From Crocinitomicaceae bacterium (lineage in GTDB: Bacteria; Bacteroidota; Bacteroidia; Flavobacteriales_D; Crocinitomicaceae), in NCBI GenBank assembly GCA_017984635.1, contig JAGNZC010000001.1, positions 1 to 64,000 of the forward strand: a DNA stretch of 64,000 nucleotides. The letters run 5' to 3'. The stretch's first letter is position 1. Each line of letters opens with the position of its first letter. Below the pieces are notes generated by a model. That model saw nothing but the letters and a program-made list of their open reading frames with translations. It did no database searches and had not been told where the DNA came from. Position numbers and translations under genes: made by a program. Positions 1 through 7,216 of the stretch are shown piece by piece.

Positions 1-608
1 AAATAAGCATGCGTTTCAAAAAAAACAAAGCATAACAAACTGATGATAATTCCATTTTTCCAGCATTTTATTTTTTCATAATAAAGGATTAAACAATAAA
101 TGATCATTGGAATAGCACAACTATAAGCTAATGCATAATGAGCAGAAAGTCGGCCATTTTGAGGGCTGAGTAACGTTATTGCAAACGCTCCAAAAAGTGC
201 AATTGTGGGATGAATGGAGAAATGGCGTATTATTTTAAATAAATAAACAACAGTTACTATAAGTGAAGCGAGCAATAATAGATTAATTATTCCAACAGAA
301 TGCGATAGAATTGAAGGAAATAAATAACCGATTCCTTTTATGATAACTGCTAAAAGTGGATGCCCATCTGTGTAGAAAATACTTTCACCAAATGGATAAT
401 TCATGCCTTCAAAATTCGTCCAAGAGTGATTGTTTTGTACGTAATAGGTAAATGAAAAGTAGTTTTTGAGTCCATCGCCAGAACTCCCAAAGAAATAGGC
501 ATTTGGATGCAAGATAATCGGATAGAATAAATAAAGAAAAAATCCTATCATTGTTAACATTAACAAATAATAGGATTTATTTCTTTTAAAGCGATCTATG
601 TAATTCAC
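1..608 (-). CDS. Partial polytopic membrane protein (GT-C-like), runs off the left edge
   Basis: The minus strand is open from a GTG at 608 to the window edge, giving about 202 residues of an incomplete protein. The N-terminus is basic (NYIDRFKRNK) and is followed by strongly hydrophobic segments separated by short loops, including a loop with GDGLKNYF and a loop with YPFGESIFYTDGHP. This layout resembles glycosyltransferase-C or YfhO-like membrane proteins, but no catalytic motif can be confirmed in the visible part. The GTG at 608 overlaps the xseB stop (GTGA), which suggests translational coupling; the next in-frame ATG is at codon 17. The substrate is unknown. The gene is probably last in the xseA-barrel-xseB transcript. 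Confidence 0.7.
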   Translation of the reverse strand, partial: MNYIDRFKRNKSYYLLMLTMIGFFLYLFYPIILHPNAYFFGSSGDGLKNYFSFTYYVQNNHSWTNFEGMNYPFGESIFYTDGHPLLAVIIKGIGYLFPSILSHSVGIINLLLLASLIVTVVYLFKIIRHFSIHPTIALFGAFAITLLSPQNGRLSAHYALAYSCAIPMIIYCLILYYEKIKCWKNGIIISLLCFVFFETHAY

Positions 609-796
609 TCTAGTTCCTTTAATATTTTCTGAACGTCTTCTTCAGTAGTGTGTAATTTGTTTTTACAAAGTTGAATTAATTCAGATGCTCGTTTTACTTT
701 TGTAGCTAATTGGTCAACTGATATTTCTCCATCTTCCATTTCGCGAACAATAGCTTGAAGTTCTTCAAATGCGAGTGTGTAACTTGTTTCTACCAT
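605..796 (-). CDS. xseB: Exodeoxyribonuclease VII small subunit
   Basis: This 63-residue protein matches the XseB family in length and pattern: an N-terminal YTLAFEELQAIVREMEDGEISVDQL segment (two antiparallel helices in known structures) followed by a Lys/Glu-rich helix. It partners the large subunit XseA to degrade single-stranded DNA into oligonucleotides in the cytoplasm. Its ATG shares one base with the stop of the upstream barrel gene (TAATG), and its stop overlaps the next gene start, so the genes are translationally coupled. The large-subunit gene lies one gene upstream, with an outer-membrane protein gene in between. Confidence 0.93.
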   Translation of the reverse strand: MVETSYTLAFEELQAIVREMEDGEISVDQLATKVKRASELIQLCKNKLHTTEEDVQKILKELE

Positions 797-1425
797 TAGA
801 ATCGTGCGCTTATTCCTAAGTTTAATACAGAACCACTTCCGATTCCAATTTCTCCAAATGCGCCAATATTTTTTGTAAAGACAGCTCTGAAACCAACAAA
901 AATTCTTCCTGCGAAAGGATCCGTTAATTTGTCTAAAAATCGAATTGGGAAGAATATTGAATTTAATTCATCTGGTTCATTTTGAGGATTTTCCTTTGTG
1001 ATATTTGTAATCCCAAGACCAGCACCTAGATACATGTCAAATTTTTCACGTTGAACAGGATGGTAATAAAATCGCCCTAAGTATCTTGTTTTTGTTTGAG
1101 AATAGGATGTGAAAGAATTGTTACTAGAGTCTTGAAGTGTAAATCCAGCTTGTTCATAATTATAATCCAATCCAATACCAACATTATGAGTAAGCATGTA
1201 TTCCATTTTAAAACCTAATTCAACAGGCATACTTTTATTGGTATAGATTAAATTAGTATAATCGTTTTTGTTTTCTTGCTCAAAAATAGTTGAAGCTGCA
1301 TTTGTAATACCAATGTATGGTTCAAAAATAAAATTTCCTTTTCGATCTTCTTCATCGAAGTCTCCTTGACTAAATACGTGTAAACTTACTACAGTACACA
1401 ATAATAAAAAACCAATTTTTTTCAT
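796..1425 (-). CDS. Outer-membrane beta-barrel protein between xseA and xseB
   Basis: The 209-residue protein begins with a clear signal peptide (MKKIGFLLLCTVVSLHVFSQ, cleavage after about residue 20). The rest has alternating hydrophobic strands with Gly/aromatic residues (GFKMEYMLTHNVGIGLDYNYEQ, KFDMYLGAGLGIT, GRIFVGFRAVFTKNIGAFGEIGIGSG) and ends in an aromatic residue (ISARF), typical of small porin or OmpA-like barrels of Bacteroidota. No specific function can be assigned. It lies 55 bases after xseA and overlaps xseB by one base, so it is probably cotranscribed with both exonuclease subunits although no functional link is evident. Confidence 0.75.
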   Translation of the reverse strand: MKKIGFLLLCTVVSLHVFSQGDFDEEDRKGNFIFEPYIGITNAASTIFEQENKNDYTNLIYTNKSMPVELGFKMEYMLTHNVGIGLDYNYEQAGFTLQDSSNNSFTSYSQTKTRYLGRFYYHPVQREKFDMYLGAGLGITNITKENPQNEPDELNSIFFPIRFLDKLTDPFAGRIFVGFRAVFTKNIGAFGEIGIGSGSVLNLGISARF

Positions 1426-1480
1426 AATCTAATTTCTAAAATATAAATTAAAATTAAGTATTATTTCTTAATAATACATC

Positions 1481-2857
1481 TCATTCAACCTTCTCAATGG
1501 TTGAATCGATTTTAAAATCATACAACTCTGTTTCAATTTTCATGCCATTTTTTAAATTGTCTTTTTGTGAAATTACCTTTCCTTGAAAACGAGAGATGCT
1601 ATATCCTCTTTTTAAAATATTTTTAGGATCCATGATCTTTACTTGTTTTTCAAGAATTAGAACACTTTGTACTTCTTTTTCGATCAACCGATTTATTTTT
1701 TTTGGTAGGTTAACTGAAAGTTCATTTAGTTTTTCGTTGTTCAATTTTAAATTACGCAACCCTACTGATTGCAGTGTTTTTTGTAAAAAATGAAATTGTT
1801 CTAGTTTCGAATTAATTGTGTTAGTATAAGAATTCTTTAATGCAAGTTGGCATGTTGAAACGTTGTTTTTTTCAAGATTTAAAAAAATTGTAGCACTATT
1901 TTTAAAGTGTTTTATTTCTGTTTTAAAAGAATTATTTATGTTTTCAAGTAAAGTTTTAGCATACGTTACTAGTAATTTTTTAGCTTCTTGAACAGGTACT
2001 GAAAATTCATGAAATGCTTGTATTAAAAAATCTGCTAATTCTGTTGGTGTTATCGCATTTCGAAAGGCAACTAATTCTGCAACTGTCATGTTGGTTGAAT
2101 GACCTATTCCTGTCAATACGGGCAAACTACTTTTAGTAATCGCTTTACACAATTCGTAGTTATTGTAACAGGATAAACCTACTTCACCACCACCGCCACG
2201 TACAATAACAATCACATCGAAATGGTCTTTCATTTTTTCGATGTTTTCCAATTGTTGAATAATCGAATTAACGGCAACATCACCTTGTAAATAGGTGGGG
2301 AATAAATGGGTGAAAAAGGCGTAATTCCACGTATTGGTATTAAGAACTTTCATAAAATCAGAGAGTCCTTTACTCGTATCTGCAGATATGATTGCAATTC
2401 GTTGAGGAAGCAAAGGAAATGGAAGTGCTTGATTATTATTTAGCACTCCTTCTTGATGTAATTTTTTTAATGTTTCTTCGCGTTCGCGTTGTAATTCTCC
2501 TAGTGCATAATTTGGATCAATATCTACGATTTGTAAACTCAAACCAAATGTTTCATGAAACGCAATACGAACCTGCAACAAAAGCGTTGTCCCTTCTTTT
2601 AATGGTTCTTTTACAACCGTCATAAATTGATGATTGATACGTTGCAATTGCTGTTTCCAAATCGAACCTGAAAGTTGTGCTACAATTTTACCCTCTTCTT
2701 TTTGAACCAATTCTGGAAAGGCATGACCACTTGGGTATACATTTAATTTGTGCATTTCAGCTTTCACCCAATAGGCTTGTTGATATCGGTCCTCTAAGGT
2801 TTTTCGAATGGAGGAAACGACTTGCTTCAAGGTAAATATTTGACGATCATCTGACAC
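1481..2857 (-). CDS. xseA: Exodeoxyribonuclease VII large subunit
   Basis: This 458-residue protein has the XseA layout: an N-terminal OB-fold (QQAYWVKAEMHKLNVYPSGHAFPELV), then the catalytic domain with IAIISADTSKGLSDF, IVIVRGGGGEVGLSCYNNYELCKAI and the GIGHSTNMTVAELVA motif, and a long Lys-rich helical C-terminal region with the terminal ILKRGYSISR element. With XseB it forms the single-strand DNA exonuclease VII. The start is GTG at 2857; no in-frame ATG upstream fits the family N-terminus. It is divergent from pgk, and the roughly 80-base gap carries the pgk promoter. Confidence 0.95.
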   Translation of the reverse strand: MSDDRQIFTLKQVVSSIRKTLEDRYQQAYWVKAEMHKLNVYPSGHAFPELVQKEEGKIVAQLSGSIWKQQLQRINHQFMTVVKEPLKEGTTLLLQVRIAFHETFGLSLQIVDIDPNYALGELQREREETLKKLHQEGVLNNNQALPFPLLPQRIAIISADTSKGLSDFMKVLNTNTWNYAFFTHLFPTYLQGDVAVNSIIQQLENIEKMKDHFDVIVIVRGGGGEVGLSCYNNYELCKAITKSSLPVLTGIGHSTNMTVAELVAFRNAITPTELADFLIQAFHEFSVPVQEAKKLLVTYAKTLLENINNSFKTEIKHFKNSATIFLNLEKNNVSTCQLALKNSYTNTINSKLEQFHFLQKTLQSVGLRNLKLNNEKLNELSVNLPKKINRLIEKEVQSVLILEKQVKIMDPKNILKRGYSISRFQGKVISQKDNLKNGMKIETELYDFKIDSTIEKVE

Positions 2858-2914
2858 GGAGGTTGAAGTTAATAAAAATTTAGAAGCGAACTAAGCATAA
2901 AACAAAATGCTCCG

Positions 2915-2922
2915 TATCTTTG
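2915..2922 (+). promoter_or_regulatory. Bacteroidota-type -7 box for pgk
   Basis: TATCTTTG fits the TAnnTTTG consensus exactly and lies 17 bases before the ATG at 2940. It falls inside the longest open frame (from an ATG at 2907), which argues that the downstream ATG is the true pgk start. No convincing TTTG -33 box is visible. Confidence 0.65.
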
Positions 2923-2939
2923 TTAAAAAAAAGTTCTAC

Positions 2940-4136
2940 ATGGCTAATATACACTCTTATAATTTTGAAGGAAAACGCGCATTGATTCGTGTTGATTTTA
3001 ATGTTCCACTGGATAAAGAAACGGGGAAAGTAACAGATGACACACGTATTCGTGCTGCAGCACCGACTATTTTACATGTTTTAAAGAATGGAGGAAGTGT
3101 TGTGCTTATGTCGCATTTTGGTCGACCAAAAAACGGTCCAGAAGCGGCATATTCTATGGAGCAACTTGTTGCAACAATTTCAGACGTTTTAGGGACAGCT
3201 GTAAAATTTGTGTCAGATTGTATTGGTGAAAAAGCATTAAATGCTTGTCAAAGTTTGAAAGCAGGCGAAGTACTTTTATTGGAAAATGTTCGTTTTTATT
3301 CGGAAGAGACAGCTGGAGACATCAACTTTGCGAAAGCTTTAGCACAAAACGGGAATGTTTACATCAATGATGCTTTTGGAACGGCACACAGAGCGCACGC
3401 AAGTACCGCTGTGATTGCTCAATTTTTTCCAAACGATAAACTTTTTGGTTTTTTAATTGAAGCAGAAATCAAAAGTGTTGACAAAGTATTAAATAGCACA
3501 GAAAAACCATTGACAGCAATCGTAGGTGGGGCAAAAGTATCTTCTAAAATTGCCATTATTCAACAATTGTTAAACAAAGTTGACAACCTTATTGTCGGCG
3601 GTGGTATGGCGTTTACCTTTGTGAAAGCTATGGGGGGCGAAGTTGGGAATTCGTTGATTGAAGATGATTTTCTATCAATGGCAAAAACGATCATACAAGA
3701 AGCGAAAGACAAAGGGGTAAATTTATACATTCCAACGGATGCGGTTATTGCGGATAAATTTGACAATGAAGCCAACCGAAAAGTCTGTAACATCGGCGAA
3801 ATTCCAGCGGGTTGGATGGGCTTAGATTGTGGTCCAGCGTCTTCATTGGCGTGTCAACAAATTATCGCTGCTTCAAAGTTGATCTTATGGAATGGACCGA
3901 TGGGTGTTTTTGAAATGGAAAACTTTCAGCAAGGAACAAAAGACATTGCCTATGCCATTGTTGAGGCGACAGAAAAAGGCGCTTTTTCATTAATCGGCGG
4001 TGGCGATTCTGTAGCTGCAATCAACAAATTTCATTTAGCAGATAAAGTTTCCTATGTTTCAACAGGTGGTGGCGCAATGCTAGAATATTTGGAAGGAATT
4101 GAATTGCCAGGAATTAAGGCGATTTTGGAGGATTGA
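2940..4136 (+). CDS. pgk: Phosphoglycerate kinase
   Basis: The protein of 398 residues converts 1,3-bisphosphoglycerate and ADP to 3-phosphoglycerate and ATP in glycolysis. Diagnostic motifs are the N-terminal RALIRVDFNVPLD substrate site, the MSHFGRPK segment, AHRAHAST, the nucleotide-binding GGAKVSSKI, ILWNGPMGVFE and the C-terminal GGGDSVAAINKF and STGGGAMLEYLEG. The start at 2940 gives the family length; an upstream in-frame ATG at 2907 would add 11 residues but overlaps the -7 promoter box. The gene is monocistronic, ends at a bidirectional terminator and faces the MORN-repeat gene. Confidence 0.97.
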   Translation: MANIHSYNFEGKRALIRVDFNVPLDKETGKVTDDTRIRAAAPTILHVLKNGGSVVLMSHFGRPKNGPEAAYSMEQLVATISDVLGTAVKFVSDCIGEKALNACQSLKAGEVLLLENVRFYSEETAGDINFAKALAQNGNVYINDAFGTAHRAHASTAVIAQFFPNDKLFGFLIEAEIKSVDKVLNSTEKPLTAIVGGAKVSSKIAIIQQLLNKVDNLIVGGGMAFTFVKAMGGEVGNSLIEDDFLSMAKTIIQEAKDKGVNLYIPTDAVIADKFDNEANRKVCNIGEIPAGWMGLDCGPASSLACQQIIAASKLILWNGPMGVFEMENFQQGTKDIAYAIVEATEKGAFSLIGGGDSVAAINKFHLADKVSYVSTGGGAMLEYLEGIELPGIKAILED

Positions 4137-4152
4137 ATATTAGAAAATAAAT

Positions 4153-4183
4153 AAAAAAAAGGGACAGTTTAGTCCCTTTTTTT
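4153..4183. terminator. Bidirectional terminator between pgk and the MORN-repeat gene
   Basis: A GGGAC / GTCCC stem with a six-base loop is flanked by eight A on the left and seven T on the right, so it can terminate transcription from both converging genes. Confidence 0.8.
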
Positions 4184-4190
4184 ATTGAAT

Positions 4191-5885
4191 TTACCTCGGA
4201 GAAAATGTTTTCCCATTGATGTCTTCATTGCCCTCTTTGAAGAATTTTTCTTTCAAAACGCCGCCTTTTTTATCATAGATCACAAAGCGTCCATCTTTCA
4301 CGCCGTTTTTAAATTCCATTTCTTGTAATAAGTTTCCACGGCGATCGTATTGTTTCATGGCACCATTGAGCTTGCCATTTTTGTAATTCGATAAAACAGC
4401 CGGTGTTCTTCCACCTGGGTAATAGGCGGTCCATTCCCCATCTTTTTCTCCGTCTTTGTATGAACCCGTTTCGGTTAATTGGTAATCTTTTGAAGAAAAA
4501 GAAGCCGCATATCCTTCTTTTATACTTTCATACAACACACGGTCTTTCGAAAATCCATAATCAACTTTAGATTTTATTTTGACCAATTTATAGTTTGTTA
4601 CTTCTTTAGGTTTTCCATTTTCATAAAAGTCTACCCAAGTTTTAACTTTTAAATTTTTTTCGTAGAATCCTGTTAATTTCAATTTACCAGTCGGGTAGTT
4701 GGAAATCCATTCGCCATCCATTTCTCCTTTTTTGAACGTAATTTTATTTTTAAGAATTTTATTTTCCCAATAATTGAACCATTCTCCTTCTTCTTTCCCA
4801 GCATTGTAAACACCTTTCATCAACAAATCGCCATTTTCATACCAGGTAGTCCATTGACCCTCTTTCTCATCTGCTTTAAACGATCCTTCTTTGAATTTTT
4901 CTCCGTTTTTATACCAATACACCCACAAGCCGTCTTTTTTTCCTGCTTTGTATTTAGCCTCATACGATAATTCACCTGTAGGATGCCAATATTTCCAATC
5001 GCCATCTTGTAAATCTTCTTTAAAAGATCCTTCCATATCGGGTGTTCCTTTATTGGTGTACCAAGACCAAGCCCCATCTTTTAGTCCATTTTTGTAGTGG
5101 CCTTTTACGTTTAGTTGATCGTTATCATAATAGTAAAAATAAGGACCATTTAATACACTATTTTTGTACGTGCTAATTTTTTCAGTTTTACCGGTATAAT
5201 AGGCATACGTCCACGTACTATCTTTATCACCATTTAAGAAAAAACCAGTTAATGTTGTGTATCCATAAATACTGCGTTCTTCAAAAGGCCCATTTTTCAA
5301 GCCATTTTTGTATTGATACATTTCTTTTAATTGACCAGTAGTATAATAGCTTTTTAGGATACCATTACCGTTTACGATTGTTTGTGTATGGAGCGAGTCT
5401 GATAGCCAAAACGAGCGCATTTCTACTTGCTTTTGCGAATAAAATTCAACAGACTTTTCTTTTCCGTTTGCATAAAACGTTTTCCATTCACCAACTTGCA
5501 GGTCTAATTGATACGTTCCTTCAAGGGTTAATTTACCCATTTCGTTCCATTCTCTATAGATGCTATCTTGTTGATCAAATTTGAAGTAACCTTCCTGTTT
5601 TAATTTTTTGGATGGATGATATAAAACGACTTTCCCATTTAATTTATCGCGGTAATAATTTCGTTCTTCTTCTAATTGACCTAGCCGATTGTAGTACAAC
5701 CATTTCCCATGTTTCTCAACAGTTATGCTTAATTCATCTTGAAAATAGGAACCGGTAGCTTGTAATTGTGTTTTATTAAAATCCCAAAAAAGGCTTTCTT
5801 TTTTTGATAAATTTTCTGGGTTGATAGTTTGAGAAAGTGTCGCAAAAGCAACAAAAATCAAGAAGAAAGTAATTAGTTTATGCAT
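4191..5885 (-). CDS. Secreted MORN-repeat (YwqK-like) protein
   Basis: This 564-residue protein has an N-terminal signal peptide (MHKLITFFLIFVAFATLSQT) and then almost only MORN-type repeats of about 23 residues, with the recurring pattern Y.NG.....G.Y..G...G.W..Y. Examples are KDGLWVYWYKNGEKFKEGSF and KEGQWTTWYENGDLLMKGVY. About 15 to 20 repeats can be counted, interrupted around residues 440-480 by a non-repeat stretch (VKIKSKVDYGFSKDRVLYES). Such proteins are common in Bacteroidota and often labelled YwqK-family antitoxin, but no toxin partner is present. It is probably periplasmic or outer-membrane associated; the role is unknown. Confidence 0.8.
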   Translation of the reverse strand: MHKLITFFLIFVAFATLSQTINPENLSKKESLFWDFNKTQLQATGSYFQDELSITVEKHGKWLYYNRLGQLEEERNYYRDKLNGKVVLYHPSKKLKQEGYFKFDQQDSIYREWNEMGKLTLEGTYQLDLQVGEWKTFYANGKEKSVEFYSQKQVEMRSFWLSDSLHTQTIVNGNGILKSYYTTGQLKEMYQYKNGLKNGPFEERSIYGYTTLTGFFLNGDKDSTWTYAYYTGKTEKISTYKNSVLNGPYFYYYDNDQLNVKGHYKNGLKDGAWSWYTNKGTPDMEGSFKEDLQDGDWKYWHPTGELSYEAKYKAGKKDGLWVYWYKNGEKFKEGSFKADEKEGQWTTWYENGDLLMKGVYNAGKEEGEWFNYWENKILKNKITFKKGEMDGEWISNYPTGKLKLTGFYEKNLKVKTWVDFYENGKPKEVTNYKLVKIKSKVDYGFSKDRVLYESIKEGYAASFSSKDYQLTETGSYKDGEKDGEWTAYYPGGRTPAVLSNYKNGKLNGAMKQYDRRGNLLQEMEFKNGVKDGRFVIYDKKGGVLKEKFFKEGNEDINGKTFSPR

Positions 5886-5924
5886 GTCAAAGTTTAAGGT
5901 TGTAAACGTAAAAAATACGGATTG

Positions 5925-6572
5925 TTACACTTTAAAAAATTCTTTTAGAATCAATACAATTCCAAAACCTAAAAAAACGAAACCAATGAATTGATTCATT
6001 CTTTTCAACACATTTTCTGTAACTAAAGGGCGTAATTTTTTAGCGCCTAGAATTTTCAAAAAGTCGAAAGAAAAGAAAGAAAGCAACAAAATTCCAATAT
6101 AAATAAACGTGTCTTGCTCGTGACTACCATCCGTACTGTATGATTTTGCTCCTAAAGTGATCACACTAAACCAATAAAAAATAACTAATGGATTTGCAAA
6201 GTTTAATAGAAAACCTTTGAGAACAAGCATTGCTAAATCACCTTTGTTTACGACCGTATTACCAACTTCATCTACTTTTATTTCTTTTGATTTTTTAAAA
6301 AAAGTAATAACTCCAAAAATAATAAATAGAATACCTGCAGCCATTTTTACTCTGCCTTGATGTTCACCAGAAGCAAAAGAAGATACCTCTGCATAAAAAA
6401 TATAGGCAATTAAAATGTAAAGAATATCACTCAAAATAACACCAATGTTGAATGCAAGTGCTGCTTTAACGCCTCTTCGAATACTTGTTTCTAAAAGAAT
6501 AAAAAAGACAGGGCCTATCATGATGCTCAAGACAAATCCGGTTATAATTCCTTTTATAATTAGTTCTAACAA
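5925..6572 (-). CDS. LysE-family amino-acid exporter
   Basis: The 215-residue protein has about six hydrophobic membrane segments and the LysE/RhtB family N-terminus, including SIMIGPVFFILLETSIRRG and GVILSDILYILIAY, followed by FLLNFANPLVIFYWFSV. The family exports amino acids or related metabolites across the inner membrane; the substrate here cannot be told. The start is a TTG at 6572, which gives the normal first membrane helix; the next ATG (codon 18) would cut into that helix. It stands alone, about 40 bases upstream of the MORN gene on the same strand. Confidence 0.85.
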   Translation of the reverse strand: MLELIIKGIITGFVLSIMIGPVFFILLETSIRRGVKAALAFNIGVILSDILYILIAYIFYAEVSSFASGEHQGRVKMAAGILFIIFGVITFFKKSKEIKVDEVGNTVVNKGDLAMLVLKGFLLNFANPLVIFYWFSVITLGAKSYSTDGSHEQDTFIYIGILLLSFFSFDFLKILGAKKLRPLVTENVLKRMNQFIGFVFLGFGIVLILKEFFKV

Positions 6573-6593
6573 TGGTTTCTATTTTGAAAAGCA

Positions 6594-6601
6594 CAAATTT
6601 A
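6594..6601 (-). promoter_or_regulatory. -7 box upstream of the LysE-family gene
   Basis: Read on the minus strand this is TAAATTTG, an exact TAnnTTTG match, 21 bases before the TTG start. No clear -33 element is seen. Confidence 0.45.
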
Positions 6602-6804
6602 CGCTTTCAAGGCGATAATTCTACTTTAAAATTTAACTTACTACCCAAATATCAGAAAAATTATCGATGTTTTCGAATAAAAAAGCAAAATATTTCGGAA
6701 GATGTTTAACTTTGTGAAAGAAATCAGTCTTTTAAGCTTATTTGTATTTATTAAGTGCAATTAATTAAAAGGTGAATGAGTGTTAAAAAGTTTACATTAC
6801 ATAT

Positions 6805-7164
6805 ATGAAATTAGCTACAGCAAATAAAAAGTTGGATGAAATCATCACTTTAGTAGAGAAAAAAGGAGTAACTGCAGATAAATTAATTGCCGAATTAAAG
6901 GAATTAAGAGAATTAGCATTGAAAGAACAAGATCCTTTAGTAACGAAAGTTTTGCGTTTGACTTACGAGTATTTAGCTGAACACGAAAATTTTGAAGTAG
7001 AAGCACAATACGATGAAGATGAAGAAGGGAATGAATACCCAATCGAAATCGAAGCAAAAGAAAATTTATTGTATTTATTGAATTTGCTTAAAAATGCGGA
7101 ACACAAAATTAACCGTGAGGAAATTAAAGATTACAGAACTGCGTTGAAATTAGATTTATATTAA
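6805..7164 (+). CDS. Small conserved-looking cytoplasmic protein of unknown function
   Basis: This 119-residue protein has no signal peptide or membrane segment. It is helical and charged, with Lys/Leu/Glu heptad-like stretches (ADKLIAELKELRELALKEQDPLVTKVLRLTYEYL), a very acidic middle (YDEDEEGNEYPIEIEAKENLLYLLNLL) and a basic end. I do not recognise the family. Coding status is supported by regular codon use, an ATG start after an AT-rich leader and a strong terminator 18 bases after the stop. It is monocistronic and faces the nuclease gene. Confidence 0.75.
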   Translation: MKLATANKKLDEIITLVEKKGVTADKLIAELKELRELALKEQDPLVTKVLRLTYEYLAEHENFEVEAQYDEDEEGNEYPIEIEAKENLLYLLNLLKNAEHKINREEIKDYRTALKLDLY

Positions 7165-7181
7165 TCGCAAATACGTTTTTT

Positions 7182-7207
7182 AAAGCACCTTTTTAGGTGC
7201 TTTTTTT
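7182..7207. terminator. Terminator after the small unknown gene
   Basis: AAAGCACCT and AGGTGCTTT form a nine-base stem around a short T-rich loop, followed by a T run on the plus strand. It can also serve the converging nuclease gene because A residues flank its left arm. Confidence 0.8.
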
Positions 7208-7216
7208 ATGTCCAAA

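Noticed and set aside
2907..2939. Longer start for pgk
   Set aside because: The extra 11 codons contain the -7 box, and the shorter start matches family length.
4191..5885. MORN protein as half of a toxin-antitoxin system
   Set aside because: No adjacent small toxin gene; the label is a database habit for YwqK-like repeats.
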